DNA of 64,000 nt from Methylolobus aquaticus (GCA_004168015.1 SEYW01000013.1:1-64000); one strand, 5' to 3'. Numbered from the stretch's first letter, positions 25,138 to 34,620 are shown. Translations and numbers: made by a program. The notes: generated from the letters alone by a model not told the origin.

Positions 25138-25556
25138 GGCGCCTCCTGACACCGGGCACAGATGCCGTAAAGGCACAGCGAGTGTTCGGTGAGATGAAAA
25201 TTGAGTTGCGTCGCGATTTCCCGCTGGCGCTCCTCGATGACCGGATCCGCGAATTCCTGCACCTGACCACACCGTACGCAGACCAGGTGGTCGTGGTGAT
25301 CGCCGCGGTTCAGCTCGAAGACGGAGTTACCGCCCTCGAAATGGTGGCGCTTGACCAGTCCCGCGGCCTCGAACTGGGTCAGTACGCGGTAAACTGTCGC
25401 GAGCCCGATTTCTTCGCCCTGCGACAGCATAAACTTGTATACTTCTTCGGCCGTCAGGTGCCGCTCTGCGTCACTTCTCTTCTCGAGCAGTTCCAGGATC
25501 TTGATCCGCGGCAGCGTGACCTTCAGCCCGGCATTTCGAATGTCTTGGGTTTCCAC
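25125..25556 (-). CDS. fur: Ferric uptake regulator Fur
   Basis: This 143-residue repressor starts at GTG 25556 after GAGAAGG and reads (M)ETQDIRNAGLKVTLPRIKILELL, the typical Fur N-terminus. The winged helix (LTAEEVYKFMLSQGEEIGLATVYRVLTQFEAAGLV) is followed by metal-binding sites HHFEGG, HHDHLVCVRCG and the C-terminal CLYGICARC. It represses iron-uptake genes when loaded with Fe(II). It is divergent from bamE across 85 bp, a standard gammaproteobacterial arrangement. A longer in-frame start exists but would overlap the bamE promoter. Confidence 0.96.
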   Translation of the reverse strand: METQDIRNAGLKVTLPRIKILELLEKRSDAERHLTAEEVYKFMLSQGEEIGLATVYRVLTQFEAAGLVKRHHFEGGNSVFELNRGDHHDHLVCVRCGQVQEFADPVIEERQREIATQLNFHLTEHSLCLYGICARCQEAPPED

Positions 25557-25641
25557 TTCGAACCTTCTCGGAATGCTGACTACCGTGCGAACTGGTGCGT
25601 CACCGTCCGCGCGCCTGTGATTTGAGTCCAATCATCATACC

Positions 25642-26094
25642 ATGCCGACGGCTCGCCCATTTAAGTTGCTGTGTGTGTTCACTGTGTTGCTTGCTAGCTG
25701 CTCCCTGGACCGCATCCCGCTGGTCAACCGCCCCGACATCAACCAGGGCAACATCGTCTCGCAGGAGATGGTCAACCAGTTGCGGCCAGGCATGAACCGA
25801 CGTCAGGTCACCTACCTGCTTGGCAGCCCGCTGCTGACCGATCCGCTCCACGACAATCGGTGGGATTACATCTATTCGACCGAGCCGAATGGCGGCAAGC
25901 GCGAGGAGCGGCGGATAACGCTGGTGTTCGAGCGCGACCAGTTGATTCAGCTGGAAGGCGATTTTCGGCCCGGCGCGATGGTGGAGGCGAATGCCACCAA
26001 AGACTCGACGATCTACATCCCCAAGATCGAACGGGACCAGACCATCTGGCAGAAAATCACCGGATTGTTCGACGCCGGCGACCTGGACGACTAG
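25642..26094 (+). CDS. bamE: Outer membrane protein assembly factor BamE (SmpA/OmlA)
   Basis: This 150-residue lipoprotein has lipobox LLASC (Cys20) and the family core QGNIVSQEMVNQLRPGMNRRQVTYLLGSPLLTDPLHDNRWDYIY. It is part of the BAM complex that inserts beta-barrel proteins. The C-terminus is longer than the E. coli protein and acidic. Its TAG stop shares the palindromic CTAG with the convergent rnfH stop. Confidence 0.96.
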   Translation: MPTARPFKLLCVFTVLLASCSLDRIPLVNRPDINQGNIVSQEMVNQLRPGMNRRQVTYLLGSPLLTDPLHDNRWDYIYSTEPNGGKREERRITLVFERDQLIQLEGDFRPGAMVEANATKDSTIYIPKIERDQTIWQKITGLFDAGDLDD

Positions 26095-26381
26095 CGCTGC
26101 GTCTGCGCCCGGGCGCGCTTGCGGCGCAAATCCTGCGGCGCGGCGCGCAGCGGCCGGTAGATCTCGATCCGGTCTCCCGGCTGGACGGCATGCGCCAACT
26201 CGGCCAGCTTGCCGAAGATCCCGACCTTGTTATCGCTTAGCGAGATCTCCGGGCAACGCTCCAGCAGGCCCGATTGCCGGATCGCCTGTTCGATCGTGCT
26301 TCCCGCAGCGACCTCCACCGGGATAAGGAACTGCCTTTCCGGCGTGGCGTAACAGACCTCGACCCGCGTCGCCCCGGCCAT
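26091..26381 (-). CDS. rnfH: RnfH family protein (UPF0125)
   Basis: This 96-residue ubiquitin-like-fold protein contains VEVCYATPERQFLIPVEV, GSTIEQAIRQSGLLERCPEI, KVGIFGKLAELAHAVQPGDRIEIYRPL, all typical of RnfH. Its ATG shares one base with the TGA of the upstream transporter gene, so the two are coupled. In most gammaproteobacteria ratA precedes rnfH; here a sodium symporter gene takes that place. Precise function is unsettled. Confidence 0.93.
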   Translation of the reverse strand: MAGATRVEVCYATPERQFLIPVEVAAGSTIEQAIRQSGLLERCPEISLSDNKVGIFGKLAELAHAVQPGDRIEIYRPLRAAPQDLRRKRARAQTQR

Positions 26382-27739
26382 CAGATGATGCCAACCGCGC
26401 GCAGGAACACCAGACCGACGCCAGCCGGTGCAATGTAGCGGATCAGGAACTGCCAGACGCGATAGCCCGAGCCCGCGCCCATCTCCAACTCGGCCTCGCT
26501 GTCGGCCTGCCGCATGATCCAGCCCGCAAACACCGCGACCAGCACGCCGCCGACCGGCAGCATCAGGTCGGAGGTCAGGAAGTCGATCAACTCGAAGAAA
26601 TTCTTGCCGAACCAGGTGTAACCAGCCCAGTCGTTGAATGAGAAGATCGTACCCAGACCGATCAGCCAGCACGCGGCACCACTCCAGAAAGCGGCGGCGG
26701 ACCGGCTCATGCCGCGGTTCTCGGACAGCCACGCGACGGCCGGCTCGATCAACGCGATCGACGAGGTGATCGCCGCGAAGAACATCAGCAGGAAGAACAA
26801 AGCGCCGACCGTCGCGCCGGCCGGCATCTGTCCGAAGGCGACGGGCAAGGTCTGAAAGATCAGGCCCTCGCCCATCGTCGGTGCCAGGTGGTTCGCAAAC
26901 ACGATGGGGAAAATGGCGACACCGGCCAGCAGCGCGACGATGGTGTCGGCCGCGGCAACGAACAGCGAAGCCCGCGCGATGGACACGTGGGAGGGCAGAT
27001 AGGAACCGTAAACCATGATCGCGCCCATGCCCAGCCCCAATGAGAAGAAGGCTTGCCCCATCGCCGCCAGGATGCCTTCCCCGCCGAGGCGCGAGAAGTC
27101 CGGCTTGAACAGGAAGGCCATACCCTGACCGAAACCGCCGGTGGTCATCGCGTAAGCGTCGAGCCCGAGCAGCATTACGAACAGCAAGGGCATCAGATAG
27201 CGCGTCCACTTCTCCAGCCCGGCGCTGACGCCCATGCTGACGATCGCCATCGTTGCGGTCATGAACAGCGTGTGCCAGATGAACTGCAGCTGCGACGAAC
27301 CCTGGAGTTCGCGGAACACCTCGCCAGCCTTCGCGGCGTCGCTGTGGCCGAACATGCCGCTGCTCATCTTCGGGATGTAAGCCATCGCCCAGCCCGCGAT
27401 GACGCTGTAGTACGACAGAATCAAAAAGCCGGCCAGCACGCCCACCCAACCCACGTAATGCCACAATGGACTGGCCTTCGCTTCATCTGCGAGCGCCAGC
27501 ATCGTATTGATCGGACTCTGTCGGCCACGCCGGCCGAGCATGGTCTCCGCCATCATGATCGGCACGCCGAGGGCCGCGACGCACAGCAGGTAGACCAGCA
27601 CGAAGGCTCCGCCGCCGTTGTCCCCGGTCAGGTACGGAAACTTCCAGATGTTCCCGAGACCGATCGCCGAGCCGCTGGCCGCCAGTATGAAGGCCATCCG
27701 CGAGGACCATTGGGTGTGCACCCGCCGAGCATCTGTCAT
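26381..27739 (-). CDS. Sodium-dependent transporter, NSS/SNF family
   Basis: This 452-residue LeuT-fold symporter begins with WSSRMAFILAASGSAIGLGNIWKFPYLTGDNGGGAFVLVYLL, the unwound TM1 signature that binds Na+ and substrate. About 11-12 membrane helices are apparent. The substrate is probably an amino acid but cannot be read from sequence. It lies between rnfH and smpB, where ratA is usually found. Confidence 0.94.
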   Translation of the reverse strand: MTDARRVHTQWSSRMAFILAASGSAIGLGNIWKFPYLTGDNGGGAFVLVYLLCVAALGVPIMMAETMLGRRGRQSPINTMLALADEAKASPLWHYVGWVGVLAGFLILSYYSVIAGWAMAYIPKMSSGMFGHSDAAKAGEVFRELQGSSQLQFIWHTLFMTATMAIVSMGVSAGLEKWTRYLMPLLFVMLLGLDAYAMTTGGFGQGMAFLFKPDFSRLGGEGILAAMGQAFFSLGLGMGAIMVYGSYLPSHVSIARASLFVAAADTIVALLAGVAIFPIVFANHLAPTMGEGLIFQTLPVAFGQMPAGATVGALFFLLMFFAAITSSIALIEPAVAWLSENRGMSRSAAAFWSGAACWLIGLGTIFSFNDWAGYTWFGKNFFELIDFLTSDLMLPVGGVLVAVFAGWIMRQADSEAELEMGAGSGYRVWQFLIRYIAPAGVGLVFLRAVGII

Positions 27740-27861
27740 GAGAGTTTCCGTCGTGCGAAGAACGCCCGCGCCGGGGCCGGGTCGAGAGGACCCGCACCGA
27801 TGACGCGCCAGGCAGTAAAATGACCGCCAAGAATACCAAAACGCATTCCGACTGTTCCACG

Positions 27862-28341
27862 ATGGGCAAACCCTCCAACGACAAAGCCAAAGCCAATCCT
27901 TCGATTGCCGTCAATCGCCAGGCCACGCACGAATTTTTCATCGAAGAACGCTTCGAGGCCGGCCTGGCCCTGGAGGGTTGGGAGGTGAAGAGCCTTCGCG
28001 CCGGTCGCGCGCAGCTCAAGGAAGCCTACGTGACGCTGAAGAACGGTGAAGCGTGGCTGCTCGGCGCGCATATCTCGCCGCTGGCCTCGGCGTCCACGCA
28101 TATCGATCCGGACCCGACGCGGACCCGAAAACTGCTGCTGCACAAGCACGAACTCAACCGACTGATCGGCAACGTGGAGCGCAAGGGATACACTTTGATC
28201 CCATTGGCTTTATACTGGTCCAAGGGTCGTGCCAAGCTCGAAATAGGGCTCGCCAAAGGCAAGAAACTGCACGACAAGCGGGCCTCTGAGAAAGATCGGG
28301 ATTGGGCGCGCGAAAAGCAGCGTGTTATGAAGCAGCGATGA
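27862..28341 (+). CDS. smpB: SsrA-binding protein SmpB
   Basis: This 159-residue protein has the SmpB blocks [50 protein letters not shown] [16 protein letters not shown], and the basic tail [21 protein letters not shown]. It binds tmRNA (ssrA at 19.6-20.0 kb) and places it in stalled ribosomes. ATG 27862 gives the usual short N-terminus; an in-frame ATG at 27820 would add 14 residues. Confidence 0.96.
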   Translation: MGKPSNDKAKANPSIAVNRQATHEFFIEERFEAGLALEGWEVKSLRAGRAQLKEAYVTLKNGEAWLLGAHISPLASASTHIDPDPTRTRKLLLHKHELNRLIGNVERKGYTLIPLALYWSKGRAKLEIGLAKGKKLHDKRASEKDRDWAREKQRVMKQR

Positions 28342-28642
28342 GCCGCAGGGCCACCTCGCCCTACCGGCGCTCGCCAGTGAACCGGTCCCGCGGAAACCAG
28401 TTCAATTTCGACCCCTACGAGCCCAATCAGCAGTGCACACCCGGCGAACCATCGGTTTCGGCTTTCTCGCCAGCGACTTGCCTGCCGTGCGTTGTGCCCA
28501 CAAAACTCCATGCCCGGGGCTTTCGCCCGGGAAACCCTCATTCCATCATCGACTGCATGACGGACTCGCCAAGAGGCCTGGTCTGGTCGACTGCCCCATT
28601 CATTAACCCGTGGAAACTTCTGACTTTTCTTTGACCCCGGCC
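28342..28642. other. Intergenic stretch upstream of dacA-type gene
   Basis: About 300 bp with no supported gene. It contains a small hairpin CCCGGG-N7-CCCGGG (28513-28531) without a following T-run, which may weakly terminate smpB. The promoter of the next gene is presumably here but no strong -35/-10 pair stands out. Confidence 0.4.
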
Positions 28643-29851
28643 ATGCGCAAGCTGACTGGCCTGTTCTTGGCGACCCTCCTGTGCCTGTTCGCGGCGAACG
28701 ACGCCCGGGCCAGAGCCTATTCGGCCCTGGTCGCGGAGGTGGAATCGGAGCGGGTCCTCTATCAGGAGGAACCGCACGAACTGCGCCACCCGGCGTCGTT
28801 GACGAAGATGATGACGCTCTACATGGTGTTCGATGCACTGTCGCGCGGAAAAATCTCGCTGAACGACCAGTTGTGGGCTTCGCGCCACTGCACCTCGCGT
28901 CCGCCGTCAAAACTTGGGCTAAAGGTCGGCGAATCGATCACCGTAGAACAGGGCATCCTGGCGCTGGTGACCCAATCGGCCAATGACGCCGCGAGTGCCA
29001 TCGCCGAAGGCCTGGCCGGCTCGGAAGAGGCCTTTGCCGGCATCATGACGCGCAAGGCTCACCAGCTGGGCATGCGCAATACCGTTTTCCGAAATGCATC
29101 GGGATTACCCGACCCACAGCAAGTGACGACCGCCTGGGACATGTGGCGGCTCGGGAAGGCCTTGATCAAGGAATTTCCTCAGCATTACCGCTATTTCTCG
29201 ACGCGCTATTTTGACTTCCGCGGCCGTTCGTTCGACAACCACAATCACCTGATGGAGCGGTATTACGGCCTGGACGGAATCAAGACCGGCTTCATCAACT
29301 CCTCCGGCTTCAATCTCGTCGCGTCGGCGCGGCGTGATGGACACCGCCTGATCGGGGTGGTGTTCGGTGGCCCCAGCGCCCGCAAGCGCGACGACCACAT
29401 GGCGGAGCTGCTGGACGATGGCTTCGCGCAGCTCGACGGCCTGCCGGCCCGGCAGTACCTGGCAACGCTCGAGGCTTTTTCCCCGGCAGCCTCGGTGCTG
29501 CGGCGGCCGGACGAAGCGCGGTCGGCGTTGCTCGAGCGATATCCCGCGGCCGAGGAGCTACTCGAACGCCGTCCCCGCACGACGGCCGACACGCGCAAGG
29601 CGCAGGACTGGCAGATCCGCCTGGGTGAGTTCCCGCAGGAGGAGGCCGCCGAGTTGCAGTTGAACAAGGTACGGAAATACGCCCCGGGGACTTACCGACA
29701 GGCCCGCATCAACATTCGAAGCCGTCGCAGCGGCGGGCGCACGCTCTACACCGCCTATCTCAGCGGGATGAGCCGCAACGCGGCCGAGCAGACCTGCCAG
29801 GTTCTCAAGCGCAACGGCATCGTCTGCGCGCTGACACCTGCCAGCGGCTGA
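28643..29851 (+). CDS. D-alanyl-D-alanine carboxypeptidase (PBP5/6 type) with SPOR-like tail
   Basis: This 402-residue periplasmic peptidase has a signal peptide (1-25) and the serine peptidase S11 motifs SLTK (nucleophile Ser), SAND and KTG (GIKTGFINSSG). It trims the terminal D-Ala from peptidoglycan stem peptides. The C-terminal ~80 residues (DWQIRLGEFPQEEAAELQLNKVR...YLSGMSRNAAEQTCQVLKRNGIVC) resemble a SPOR domain, which binds denuded septal glycan. This replaces the usual amphipathic PBP5 anchor. ATG 28643 is chosen over GTG 28610 because it starts the signal peptide. Confidence 0.93.
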   Translation: MRKLTGLFLATLLCLFAANDARARAYSALVAEVESERVLYQEEPHELRHPASLTKMMTLYMVFDALSRGKISLNDQLWASRHCTSRPPSKLGLKVGESITVEQGILALVTQSANDAASAIAEGLAGSEEAFAGIMTRKAHQLGMRNTVFRNASGLPDPQQVTTAWDMWRLGKALIKEFPQHYRYFSTRYFDFRGRSFDNHNHLMERYYGLDGIKTGFINSSGFNLVASARRDGHRLIGVVFGGPSARKRDDHMAELLDDGFAQLDGLPARQYLATLEAFSPAASVLRRPDEARSALLERYPAAEELLERRPRTTADTRKAQDWQIRLGEFPQEEAAELQLNKVRKYAPGTYRQARINIRSRRSGGRTLYTAYLSGMSRNAAEQTCQVLKRNGIVCALTPASG

Positions 29852-29856
29852 CCCGG

Positions 29857-30996
29857 ATGGACGTTACCGGCATTAGTCCGGGCGAACCGGTACCCACGGC
29901 ACCGCGTACAGCGTTTCCGTGGTTGATCCTCACCGCCGTGGCCGGCCTGGGCTGGCTGATCTACCTGTTGGTGCCGATTCTGACGCCCTTCGTGACGGGC
30001 GCTGCGCTTGCCTATCTGAGCGACCCCATCGCCGATCGACTGGAGCGACTCCGGCTGCCGCGCACGGCGGCCGTGATCATCGTATTCCTGCTGCTATCGG
30101 TGGCCATAGGCCTGTTTCTGTTCCTGCTGGTGCCGGCACTCGAAGCCCAGCTCGATCGTTTCTTCGACAACCTTCCGCAACTCCTGCGCTGGATCAAGAC
30201 GCGCGTCATTCCATGGCTGCATATGGAATTCGGGATCGACATCCCGCTGCGCAACCTGGAAGACATCACCGCTTTGTTGAGCCGGCATTGGGACTCGGCG
30301 GGCGGCACCGCCAGCTATGTCCTGCGCTCGCTGAGCCGATCGGGCCTGGCAGTCGTCGGGTGGCTCGCGAATCTGGTCCTGATCCCCGTGGTGACCTTCT
30401 ACCTGCTACGGGATTGGGACACGCTGGTCGCCCACCTGCACCGGCTCATGCCGCAACGGTATGCCGGAACGGCGGCCAAGCTCGTCACGGAAGCCGATGC
30501 CGTCCTGAGCGCTTTCATGCGCGGACAGCTCACCGTGATGCTGGCACTGGGCATCATCTACGCGACGGGGCTGTGGCTGGTCGGACTCGATCTGGCGTTC
30601 CTGATCGGGCTGCTGGCCGGTATGGTCAGTTTCATTCCCTACGCCGGAACCCTGGTCGGAATCGTAGCCGCGTGCATTGCCGCCCTGGTGCAGTTCGGGG
30701 ATGCGTCATCGCTACTGCCCGTGCTGGCGGTGTTCGGAGTCGGGCAGGCAGCCGAAGGAATGCTGCTGACGCCCTTGCTGGTGGGCGAGCGCGTGGGCCT
30801 GCATCCCGTTGCCGTGATCTTCTCGGTCCTTGCCGGGGGTCAACTGTTCGGCTTTCTCGGCGTCCTGCTGGCGCTACCGATCGCCTCTGTCGTGATGGTC
30901 CTGCTGCGGCACGTGCACGAGCTCTACAAGGACAGCGACTTCTACGGCAGACCTCCGGCCAAGGCGGCGCAGGATCCGGCGGAGGCCAGCGACTGA
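29857..30996 (+). CDS. AI-2E family transporter (PerM/TqsA-like)
   Basis: This 379-residue membrane protein has the family pattern: two N-terminal helices (WLILTAVAGLGWLIYLLVPILTPFVTGAALAYLSDPIADRLERL), a helical soluble insert, and a C-terminal bundle with GLLAGMVSFIPYAGTLVG and VGERVGLHPVAVIFSVLAGGQLFGFLGVLLALPIAS. Substrate is uncertain; the family includes AI-2 exporters and Na+/H+ antiporters. It starts 5 bp after the previous stop. Confidence 0.93.
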   Translation: MDVTGISPGEPVPTAPRTAFPWLILTAVAGLGWLIYLLVPILTPFVTGAALAYLSDPIADRLERLRLPRTAAVIIVFLLLSVAIGLFLFLLVPALEAQLDRFFDNLPQLLRWIKTRVIPWLHMEFGIDIPLRNLEDITALLSRHWDSAGGTASYVLRSLSRSGLAVVGWLANLVLIPVVTFYLLRDWDTLVAHLHRLMPQRYAGTAAKLVTEADAVLSAFMRGQLTVMLALGIIYATGLWLVGLDLAFLIGLLAGMVSFIPYAGTLVGIVAACIAALVQFGDASSLLPVLAVFGVGQAAEGMLLTPLLVGERVGLHPVAVIFSVLAGGQLFGFLGVLLALPIASVVMVLLRHVHELYKDSDFYGRPPAKAAQDPAEASD

Positions 30997-31033
30997 TGGC
31001 TGGGAAAGCTCCCACCTCCGGCAACGAATCCGT

Positions 31034-32176
31034 ATGAATGCTCAGCCGCCCGTCGTGCTCATCGTCGACGACGTACCCGAGAACCTCAGCGTTCTCGGTG
31101 CGCTGCTGCAACCGCGCTACCTCGTCCGCGCCGCCACCAACGGGGCGAACGCGTTGCGGATCGCCGCGTCGGCCCCGGCTCCCGATCTGATCCTGCTCGA
31201 CGTGATGATGCCCGAAATGGACGGCTATGCCGTGCTCGAGCGCCTGCGCAGCGATGCGGCGACACGCGACATACCGGTCATGTTCGTCACGGCGCTCGAC
31301 AGTATGGAGGACGAAGAATCCGGTCTCGACCTGGGGGCGGTCGACTACCTGACGAAGCCGCTGAAGCCGGCGATCGTGCTGGCCAGGGTCCGGACGCATA
31401 TCGAGCTGAAGCAGGCCCGCGACCGACTGGAGGCACAAAAGCAGTCGCTCGAACTGGAAGTCGAGCGTCGGATGGGCGAAAACCACCTGATCCAGGATGT
31501 CAGCATCCATGCCCTCGCGCGACTGGCCGAAACCCGCGACAAGGAAACCGGCAACCATCTGCGGCGCACGCAGGCCTACGTGCGGGCCCTGGCCCGGCAA
31601 CTCCGGTTTCATCCGAAGTTCCAGCAGTTCCTCAGCGACCGCACCATCGACCTGATGGTCAAGTCGGCGCCCTTGCACGATATCGGGAAGGTCGGCATTC
31701 CCGACCACATTCTGCTGAAGGAAGGCCCGCTGACACCGGCCGAATGGGAAATCATGAAGACGCATACCTACCTTGGCTGCGATGCACTCGCGCACGCCGA
31801 GCAGGATGCCGAAAACCCGGTGGAGTTCCTGGCGCTGGCCAAGGAGATTACCCGGAGTCACCACGAACGCTGGGATGGTTCGGGGTATCCGGACGCACTC
31901 GCGGGAGAAAGCATCCCCATTTCGGCCCGCCTGATGGCCGTGGCCGACGTGTTCGACGCCCTGATGTGCCGTCGTCCCTACAAGCAGCCGATTCCGCCGG
32001 ACGAAGTGCGGCGAATGATCGTCAGCGAGAGCGGCCGCCAATTCGATCCCGACATCACGGAGGCCTTCGACCTCCTGTTCGATGAACTGAACGGCATCGC
32101 GCAGCGCTTCGCCGACCCCGCACCAACGGACGACCGCGGGATCCGCGATCTCGGACTCAACGGCAGCGGCGCGTGA
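31034..32176 (+). CDS. Response regulator with HD-GYP domain (c-di-GMP phosphodiesterase)
   Basis: This 380-residue protein has an N-terminal receiver domain with acidic pair Asp12/Asp13, phospho-acceptor Asp56 (LILLDVMMPEMDG) and the Lys of YLTKPLKP. A coiled linker precedes an HD-GYP domain with LHDIGKVGIPDHILLK and HHERWDGSGYP intact. It should hydrolyse cyclic di-GMP when phosphorylated. No partner histidine kinase is adjacent. It begins 37 bp after the transporter gene. Confidence 0.95.
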   Translation: MNAQPPVVLIVDDVPENLSVLGALLQPRYLVRAATNGANALRIAASAPAPDLILLDVMMPEMDGYAVLERLRSDAATRDIPVMFVTALDSMEDEESGLDLGAVDYLTKPLKPAIVLARVRTHIELKQARDRLEAQKQSLELEVERRMGENHLIQDVSIHALARLAETRDKETGNHLRRTQAYVRALARQLRFHPKFQQFLSDRTIDLMVKSAPLHDIGKVGIPDHILLKEGPLTPAEWEIMKTHTYLGCDALAHAEQDAENPVEFLALAKEITRSHHERWDGSGYPDALAGESIPISARLMAVADVFDALMCRRPYKQPIPPDEVRRMIVSESGRQFDPDITEAFDLLFDELNGIAQRFADPAPTDDRGIRDLGLNGSGA

Positions 32177-32291
32177 CGGGCCCATGCGAGCCGCCTCGCG
32201 CGCCGATCCTGGCGATCGGCCGCCACGGCCCTTAACCTTTCCACACCGCCGCCGGCGCGCCACGCAATGGCGGTAGACGGGAGTTCAAGCG

Positions 32292-32735
32292 ATGCTGACC
32301 GCATTCAGGATATTGATGTTGCTCGCGGCTGCCTTGACGGCGGAAGCCGCGGGCGCGGAGACCATCGTGGTCAAGGCGCAGGGGATCAAGTTCGTGCCCG
32401 ACGTCTTCCGGGCAAATGTCGGCGACGTGATCGCGTTTCGCAGCATGTCCGCGCACTCCGTCGAGAGCGTGCCGGGCATGTGGCCGGAAGGCACGCCCGA
32501 ATTGCGCTCGACCGTGAATGCAGACCATGACTATCTGGTGGAGCGCGAGGGGCTGTACGTCTTCCGCTGCCCGACCCATTGGGGCGGGCGCATGGGCGCC
32601 GTGATGGCTGTCGGCGATCCGGCCGCACTGACCGGAAAGATTGCGGAATACGAGAAGCTCTCCGCGGATGACAAGTCCGTCAAGGCCGCGAGCCCGCTGT
32701 TGAAAAAATTTCGCGAGCGCATGGGACTCAAGTGA
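32292..32735 (+). CDS. Pseudoazurin-type blue copper protein
   Basis: This 147-residue protein has a signal peptide ending near AAGA-ET. The cupredoxin fold shows all four type-1 copper ligands: His55 (AHSVES), Cys93 (FRCPTHW), His96 and Met101. Pseudoazurins carry electrons in the periplasm, for example to denitrification reductases or oxidases. No such partner is encoded nearby. The C-terminal helix region KLSADDKSVKAASPLLKKF matches the family. Confidence 0.92.
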   Translation: MLTAFRILMLLAAALTAEAAGAETIVVKAQGIKFVPDVFRANVGDVIAFRSMSAHSVESVPGMWPEGTPELRSTVNADHDYLVEREGLYVFRCPTHWGGRMGAVMAVGDPAALTGKIAEYEKLSADDKSVKAASPLLKKFRERMGLK

Positions 32736-32894
32736 CGCCGCGAACCCGCCGGGCCCGGGATCTACAGCCCTGACCCGGCCGGGGCCGACGTCAAGCTATC
32801 CAAGCTCCGGGACTGCGGTTAACATTCCTCCGGGCCGACTGGCTGCGCCGTGTCCGGCCCAGAGGATAACGCCAACATCGAGGTTTTCGACGAC

Positions 32895-33161
32895 ATGACA
32901 GACAAAGAGATTGTCCAGGCACTGGCCGATTTGCGGGCCGAAATCGAGCACCTGGATCAGGCGGACAGCCCCACCGGCGAGCGTCTGGAGGAACTGGTCG
33001 GTCGACTGGAGCAGCAACTAACTTCGGCCGAACTGGGGCAACACCAGTTGCATCTGGTGGATGACATCAAGGATGCGATCACCGAGTTTGAAGTGGAACA
33101 CCCGCGCCTGACCGGCATTCTGAATGACATCATGGTCGCCTTGAGCAATCTCGGCATCTGA
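32895..33161 (+). CDS. DUF4404 family protein
   Basis: This 88-residue, mostly helical acidic protein contains MTDKEIVQALADLRAEIEHLD, LEELVGRLEQQL and EHPRLTGILNDIMVALSNLGI, the DUF4404 pattern. ATG 32895 is preferred over a GTG at 32850; GAGG lies about 11 bp upstream. Function is unknown. Confidence 0.85.
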   Translation: MTDKEIVQALADLRAEIEHLDQADSPTGERLEELVGRLEQQLTSAELGQHQLHLVDDIKDAITEFEVEHPRLTGILNDIMVALSNLGI

Positions 33162-33164
33162 ACG

Positions 33165-33869
33165 TCACTGCACCCGGTGGAGATAGCCGGATCCTCCGAG
33201 TTGGCGCATCTGCCGCAGGATCCAGGCGGCCCGCGCCCGCACGAAGCGGCTGGGTCGGCGCACCGTCAGGACCTGTGGATTGGGCAGGACGGCGGCCAGC
33301 AAGGCGGCTTCGTTCGCCGTCAGATCGCGGGATGCCTTGTTGAAATACGCCTCGCTGGCGGCCTCGGCCCCGAACACACCGTCGCCGAATTCGGCGATGT
33401 TCAGATAGGTTTCGAGAATCCGCCGCTTGGGCCACAGCACTTCGAGCAGCAGCGTAAAGTAAGCCTCCGCACCTTTGCGAAGATAGCTGCGGCTCGGGCT
33501 CAAAAAGAGGTTCTTGGCAAGCTGCTGGGAAAGCGTACTACCGCCGCGGATCCGCGCATGCGCGCGATTGTGCCGCCAGGCACTGCGCAGCGCCGCCAGA
33601 TCGAAACCCCAATGCTCCGGAAAATGCTGATCCTCGGCTGCGATCACGGCCAGTGCCAACTGGGGCGAAATCGAGTTGAGATCGGTCCAGCGATAACGCA
33701 CCCGGGCGTCAACATGGCCCGTGGCAACGGCCCGCGCCTCAGCCCGCAACATGAAGGCGCTGGTCGAAGGAGGCAGCCAGCGCAATTCGACGACAGGGCC
33801 CAGACTCGACAGCAACGCGATCAGCAGCAGCCGAGACAAGCGCCGCTTCCAGCTTGACCGAGCTTGCAT
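33165..33869 (-). CDS. mtgA: Monofunctional peptidoglycan glycosyltransferase MtgA
   Basis: This 234-residue family GT51 enzyme has an N-terminal membrane anchor (LLLIALLSSLGPVV) and the catalytic blocks AVIAAEDQHFPEHWGFD (catalytic Glu), RGGSTLSQQLAKNLFL, KRRILETYLNIAEFGDGVFG and EAALLAAVLPNP. It polymerises lipid II into glycan strands without a transpeptidase domain. ATG 33869 is chosen; an in-frame extension reaches into the divergent gene's promoter. It ends 3 bp from the convergent DUF4404 gene. Confidence 0.95.
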   Translation of the reverse strand: MQARSSWKRRLSRLLLIALLSSLGPVVELRWLPPSTSAFMLRAEARAVATGHVDARVRYRWTDLNSISPQLALAVIAAEDQHFPEHWGFDLAALRSAWRHNRAHARIRGGSTLSQQLAKNLFLSPSRSYLRKGAEAYFTLLLEVLWPKRRILETYLNIAEFGDGVFGAEAASEAYFNKASRDLTANEAALLAAVLPNPQVLTVRRPSRFVRARAAWILRQMRQLGGSGYLHRVQ

Positions 33870-33984
33870 GCGACGGGCGCCCTCCGTGATTCTGCGTCTG
33901 GAGTTCCAACGGTTCGGACAGTTCTCGGCGCCAGCGTGCAGGTGCGGCCCACGGCATGTCGTGACGCGGTAGGATAACACTGCC

Positions 33985-34605
33985 ATGAATCAGGCGCCCG
34001 GATCCGCAGCCCGTCTCCCCGTCGGTATCGCCGCCGCTGTCGTCGGCCTGCTTCTGGCTGCGTGCTCGACTCTCAAGGTCAGCGTCGACTACGACCCCAA
34101 CGCGCCGTTCGCAACGCTGCGAACCTACCGCTGGAAACCCGAGGCCCAGCAGAAGGCCGGCGATACCCTGATCGACACCGACACGCTGTTGCAGCACCGG
34201 ATCATGGGCGCGGTCGAGGCGGAGCTGGCTCGGAAAGGCTACGCGAAAGTCGCGGAGCGACCGGATTTCCTGGTCGGATTCTATTTTTCGCGGCAACGCC
34301 AGCTGCGGGAAGACAGCTACTTCTATCCGAGCTACGGCGGTTACTTCGGCAGCCCGTTCTACGGGTATTGGGGCGGTTGGTACTATCCCGGTTACCCGGG
34401 TTACGGGGGGGCCTATGTCCGGGAGATCGAAGAAGGACTGCTGGCCGTGGACATCGTCTCCCCCACGAACGGGCGGCTGCTCTGGCGAGGCAAAACCAAA
34501 GATATCCTCCGCTTCGAGGACACACCGGAAAACCGCCTGCGCCGCATTCAGAAGGCCGTGGCAGCTTTGCTGGAAGACTTTCCGCCCGACGTGACGGGGC
34601 GCTGA
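33985..34605 (+). CDS. DUF4136 lipoprotein
   Basis: This 206-residue protein has a lipobox LLAAC (Cys27) and the DUF4136 pattern STLKVSVDYDPNAPFATLRTYRW...EGLLAVDIVSPTNGRLLWRGKTKDIL. The middle carries a Tyr/Gly/Pro-rich low-complexity stretch (YFYPSYGGYFGSPFYGYWGG, about 113-142). It is probably attached to the outer membrane. Function is unknown. It is divergent from mtgA. Confidence 0.9.
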   Translation: MNQAPGSAARLPVGIAAAVVGLLLAACSTLKVSVDYDPNAPFATLRTYRWKPEAQQKAGDTLIDTDTLLQHRIMGAVEAELARKGYAKVAERPDFLVGFYFSRQRQLREDSYFYPSYGGYFGSPFYGYWGGWYYPGYPGYGGAYVREIEEGLLAVDIVSPTNGRLLWRGKTKDILRFEDTPENRLRRIQKAVAALLEDFPPDVTGR

Positions 34606-34620
34606 AGCTAAAGGCGAGTG

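Noticed and set aside
23586..25625. 679-codon open frame on the plus strand opposite lolD, lolC and fur
   Set aside because: It is antisense to three clearly identified genes, has repetitive His/Asp/Gln-rich composition and no domain; it arises from high GC at third positions.
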